From Bdellovibrionaceae bacterium UBA1609 (lineage in GTDB: Bacteria > Bdellovibrionota > Bdellovibrionia > Bdellovibrionales > UBA1609): a DNA stretch of 64,000 bases. This document shows positions 62,018 to 64,000 of this stretch, piece after piece (within the stretch, counting starts at the first letter, position 1; each line of letters begins with the position of its first letter). The DNA lies in NCBI GenBank assembly GCA_002321895.1, contig DCMZ01000003.1:461070-525069 (forward strand), in the 5' to 3' direction. Below the pieces are notes generated by a model. The model worked only from the letters and a program-made list of their open reading frames with translations, made no database searches and was not told the origin of the DNA. The position numbers and the translations under genes are program-made.

Positions 62018-63520
62018 CTAGTGGTTTCTTAGTTGATCAGCTCGACCAACATCTTTCCAGCGACTAACGAGGTTCAGGCGGGAAGTGTCTCTTCTTTTAG
62101 CCTCGTTGTAAGCAACGATGGCCGCAGAAATAATAAAGACATTATCATCCACAAACATAAAGAGATCTTTCTGCTTGTTGCCAGCAATCTCTGTATCAAT
62201 AAACTGTGTGGTGTAAGTTCCATCGATGAATTGTGGGTGCGATAAAATGTTTTTATGTAAAACGATGTTTGATTTCACACCGGTGAGCATAAATTCATCC
62301 AAAGCACGATTCAGGCGAGTCATCGCCTCTTCACGCGTATCACCCCATGCGATCAGCTTACCAATCATTGGGTCATAATGAATAGGGACCTCATATCCAG
62401 GATAAGCCGCATTGTCCATTCGAATAAATGGGCCTTGCGGTGGCCGACATTTCCTAATGAGTCCTGGGCTAGGAGCAAATGTCTTGGGGTCTTCCGCATA
62501 AATTCTCACTTCAATGGCATGGCCAATAATTTTTACGTCCTCTTGTTTAAAACTAAGAGCATTGCCAAGAGCAACATTGATTTGCTCCTTCACGAGATCA
62601 TAACCAGTGATCATTTCCGTCACTGGATGCTCTACTTGCAGGCGAGTGTTCATTTCCATGAAAAAGAATTCTTTTGAGTTATTATCAAATATAAATTCGA
62701 TGGTTCCTGCGCCAATGTAATCAATGGCTTGTCCGGCTTTTACGGCCACTTCACCCATTCGTTTTCGAACCTCTTCGGGAACGCTGATACTAGGCGCTTC
62801 TTCAATCACTTTTTGGTGGCGACGCTGAGCCGAGCATTCACGTTCAAACAGGTGAACCACATTACCTTTTGTGTCGCCAAAAATTTGCATTTCAATGTGC
62901 TTAGGGTTTTGAACAAAACGCTCAATGAACACGCGGTCATCTTTAAAGAAGTTTAAGCCTTCACTTTGACAGGCTCTAAATTGACTTTCTAACTCGGCTG
63001 GGTCATGAACCACCCGAATCCCTTTACCACCGCCGCCAGCAGAAGCTTTAATGATGACTGGGTAGCCAATTCGATCCGCTTCTTCCTTGGCCTGCTTAGC
63101 ATCTGTCACAGAACCTTCAGTTCCGGGCACAATGGGAACGCCGGCTTCTTGCATTAAATCTCGGCTAGCCAATTTATCGCCCATAGCGCGTATATTTTCC
63201 GCGGTAGGGCCAATGAAAGTAATTCCAGCCTCTTTTAATGCCGTTGCAAATTCGGCATTCTCACTTAAAAAACCGTAACCAGGATGAACCGCGTCCGCCC
63301 CTGACTTTTTAGCGACTTCGATGATTTTATCTATCCGCAAATAGGATTCAGCACTTGGTGCCGGTCCTATGTGGTAGGCCTCGTCCGCGAGGAGCACATG
63401 CATACTGTTTCGGTCAGCTTCTGAGTATACGGCCACAGATTGTACACCGAGTTCTCTACAGGTTCGAATCACTCGAATAGCAATTTCACCACGGTTAGCA
63501 ACTAAGATTTTTTTAAACAT
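62018..63520 (-). CDS. Biotin carboxylase subunit of an acyl-CoA carboxylase
   Basis: Biotin carboxylase uses ATP and bicarbonate to carboxylate the biotin on the carrier. The 500-residue product begins FKKILVANRGEIAIRVIRTC and has the ATP-grasp GGGGKGI, the catalytic EMNTRLQVEHPVTE and MEMN region, all diagnostic of AccC/PccA. ATG 63520 has GAGGAG seven bases upstream; an upstream ATG 63559 overlaps the carboxyltransferase stop. The last 50 residues extend past the AccC core. The exact acyl-CoA cannot be told. Confidence 0.93.
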   Translation of the reverse strand: MFKKILVANRGEIAIRVIRTCRELGVQSVAVYSEADRNSMHVLLADEAYHIGPAPSAESYLRIDKIIEVAKKSGADAVHPGYGFLSENAEFATALKEAGITFIGPTAENIRAMGDKLASRDLMQEAGVPIVPGTEGSVTDAKQAKEEADRIGYPVIIKASAGGGGKGIRVVHDPAELESQFRACQSEGLNFFKDDRVFIERFVQNPKHIEMQIFGDTKGNVVHLFERECSAQRRHQKVIEEAPSISVPEEVRKRMGEVAVKAGQAIDYIGAGTIEFIFDNNSKEFFFMEMNTRLQVEHPVTEMITGYDLVKEQINVALGNALSFKQEDVKIIGHAIEVRIYAEDPKTFAPSPGLIRKCRPPQGPFIRMDNAAYPGYEVPIHYDPMIGKLIAWGDTREEAMTRLNRALDEFMLTGVKSNIVLHKNILSHPQFIDGTYTTQFIDTEIAGNKQKDLFMFVDDNVFIISAAIVAYNEAKRRDTSRLNLVSRWKDVGRADQLRNH

Positions 63521-63539
63521 GATTTTCTCCTCAGCCACC

Positions 63540-64000
63540 TTATAAAGGGATGTTTCCATGCTTTTTAGGTGGATTGGTATCCTTTTTGTTTTTCAACATT
63601 TCTAGAGAATCAATGATTCGTTTCCGGGTCATCGCAGGCTCAATCACTTCATCGACAAAACCTACTTCTGCGGCCACGTAGGGGTTGTTGAATTTCTCTT
63701 CGTACTCAGAAGTGAGTCGAGCTCGTTCCGCGTCAGGATCTTTAGCATTTTTAATTTCATTTCTAAAAATGATATTCACAGCACCGTCAGCTCCCATTAC
63801 GGCGATTTCCGCTGTGGGGTAGGCGAGGTTAATGTCGCCTCGAAGATGTTTAGAGCTCATAACGTCGTAAGCGCCACCATAGGCTTTTCGAGTGATGAGC
63901 GTGATTTTTGGTACAGTGGCTTCCGCATAGGCGTAAAGCAACTTAGCCCCATGTGTGATAATGCCGTTCCACTCTTGATCAGTTCCAGGAAGAAAACCGG
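63540..64000 (-). CDS. Acyl-CoA carboxylase carboxyltransferase (PccB-like), C-terminal part
   Basis: Only the last 153 residues lie in the window; the start is beyond the right edge. It reads GFLPGTDQEWNGIITHGAK, then ITLITRKAYGGAYDVMSSK and ends PPKKHGNIPL, the standard C-terminus of propionyl-CoA carboxylase beta and related carboxyltransferases. It moves the carboxyl group from biotin to an acyl-CoA. It lies 19 bases before the biotin carboxylase start, in the same operon. Confidence 0.93.
   Translation of the reverse strand, partial: GFLPGTDQEWNGIITHGAKLLYAYAEATVPKITLITRKAYGGAYDVMSSKHLRGDINLAYPTAEIAVMGADGAVNIIFRNEIKNAKDPDAERARLTSEYEEKFNNPYVAAEVGFVDEVIEPAMTRKRIIDSLEMLKNKKDTNPPKKHGNIPL

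Overview
The window reads as the chromosomal replication-origin neighbourhood of a moderately AT-rich Gram-negative bacterium. It most resembles the Bdellovibrionota (Bdellovibrio-like bacteria). That placement is inferred from gene order (recF-dnaN-dnaA-rpmH-rnpA-yidD-yidC-jag-mnmE-mnmG-rsmG-parA-parB-bactofilin-ATP synthase), the many lipoproteins and secreted proteins without known domains, and paired b/b' ATP synthase subunits. A 16S or marker-gene search would be needed to settle it. No rRNA, tRNA, CRISPR array, prophage or complete insertion sequence was found.

Layout. 1-4.3 kb, minus strand: the end of recF, a broken GNAT acetyltransferase, dnaN, a dnaA-dnaN gap that looks like the unwinding region of oriC, and dnaA. 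4.5-11.5 kb, plus strand: rpmH, rnpA, yidD, yidC, jag/khpB, mnmE, mnmG, rsmG. 11.5-14.5 kb: two perfect parS sites bracketing a lipoprotein gene, then parA, parB and a bactofilin. 14.7-20.5 kb: F-type ATP synthase genes b', b, delta, alpha, gamma, beta, epsilon, without the a and c subunits. 20.6-25.6 kb: three exported proteins of unknown function, a GH3 glycosidase and a small orphan protein. 25.6-29.1 kb: mfd. 29.5-36.8 kb: the membrane arm of complex I only (nuoA, H, J, K, L, M, N).

36.9-46 kb is the accessory stretch. It holds a deleted acetyltransferase, a 1328-residue exported protein with hydrophobic segments and no recognised domain, a lipoprotein, a patatin-like phospholipase, and a 0.73-kb gap with a cluster of DnaA-box-like 9-mers and a 156-bp element with perfect 28-bp terminal inverted repeats. 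An HTH/coiled-coil protein and a secreted protein follow. 46-54.6 kb, minus strand: lon, two small genes, an LpoA-like lipoprotein, dnaJ (no zinc finger), grpE, hemW. 54.6-61.5 kb, plus strand: a two-domain M16 peptidase, a conserved unknown, tatB, tatC, a rhomboid with long extensions, an RDD protein. 61.5-64 kb, minus strand: an acyl-CoA carboxylase cluster (biotin carrier, biotin carboxylase, end of the carboxyltransferase).

Functional themes are replication initiation and origin segregation (dnaA, dnaN, recF, parABS, bactofilin), membrane protein insertion and export (yidC, yidD, tatBC), energy conservation (ATP synthase, complex I), and protein quality control (lon, dnaJ, grpE, M16, rhomboid). 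A short palindrome of the type AAAGGTGCC/GGCACCTTT recurs across the window, often directly at stop codons, and twice forms part of a larger nested-hairpin element. The strongest candidates for new biology are the origin layout, the 43.4-44.2 kb structured gap with its neighbouring DNA-binding protein, the giant orphan protein and the palindrome family.
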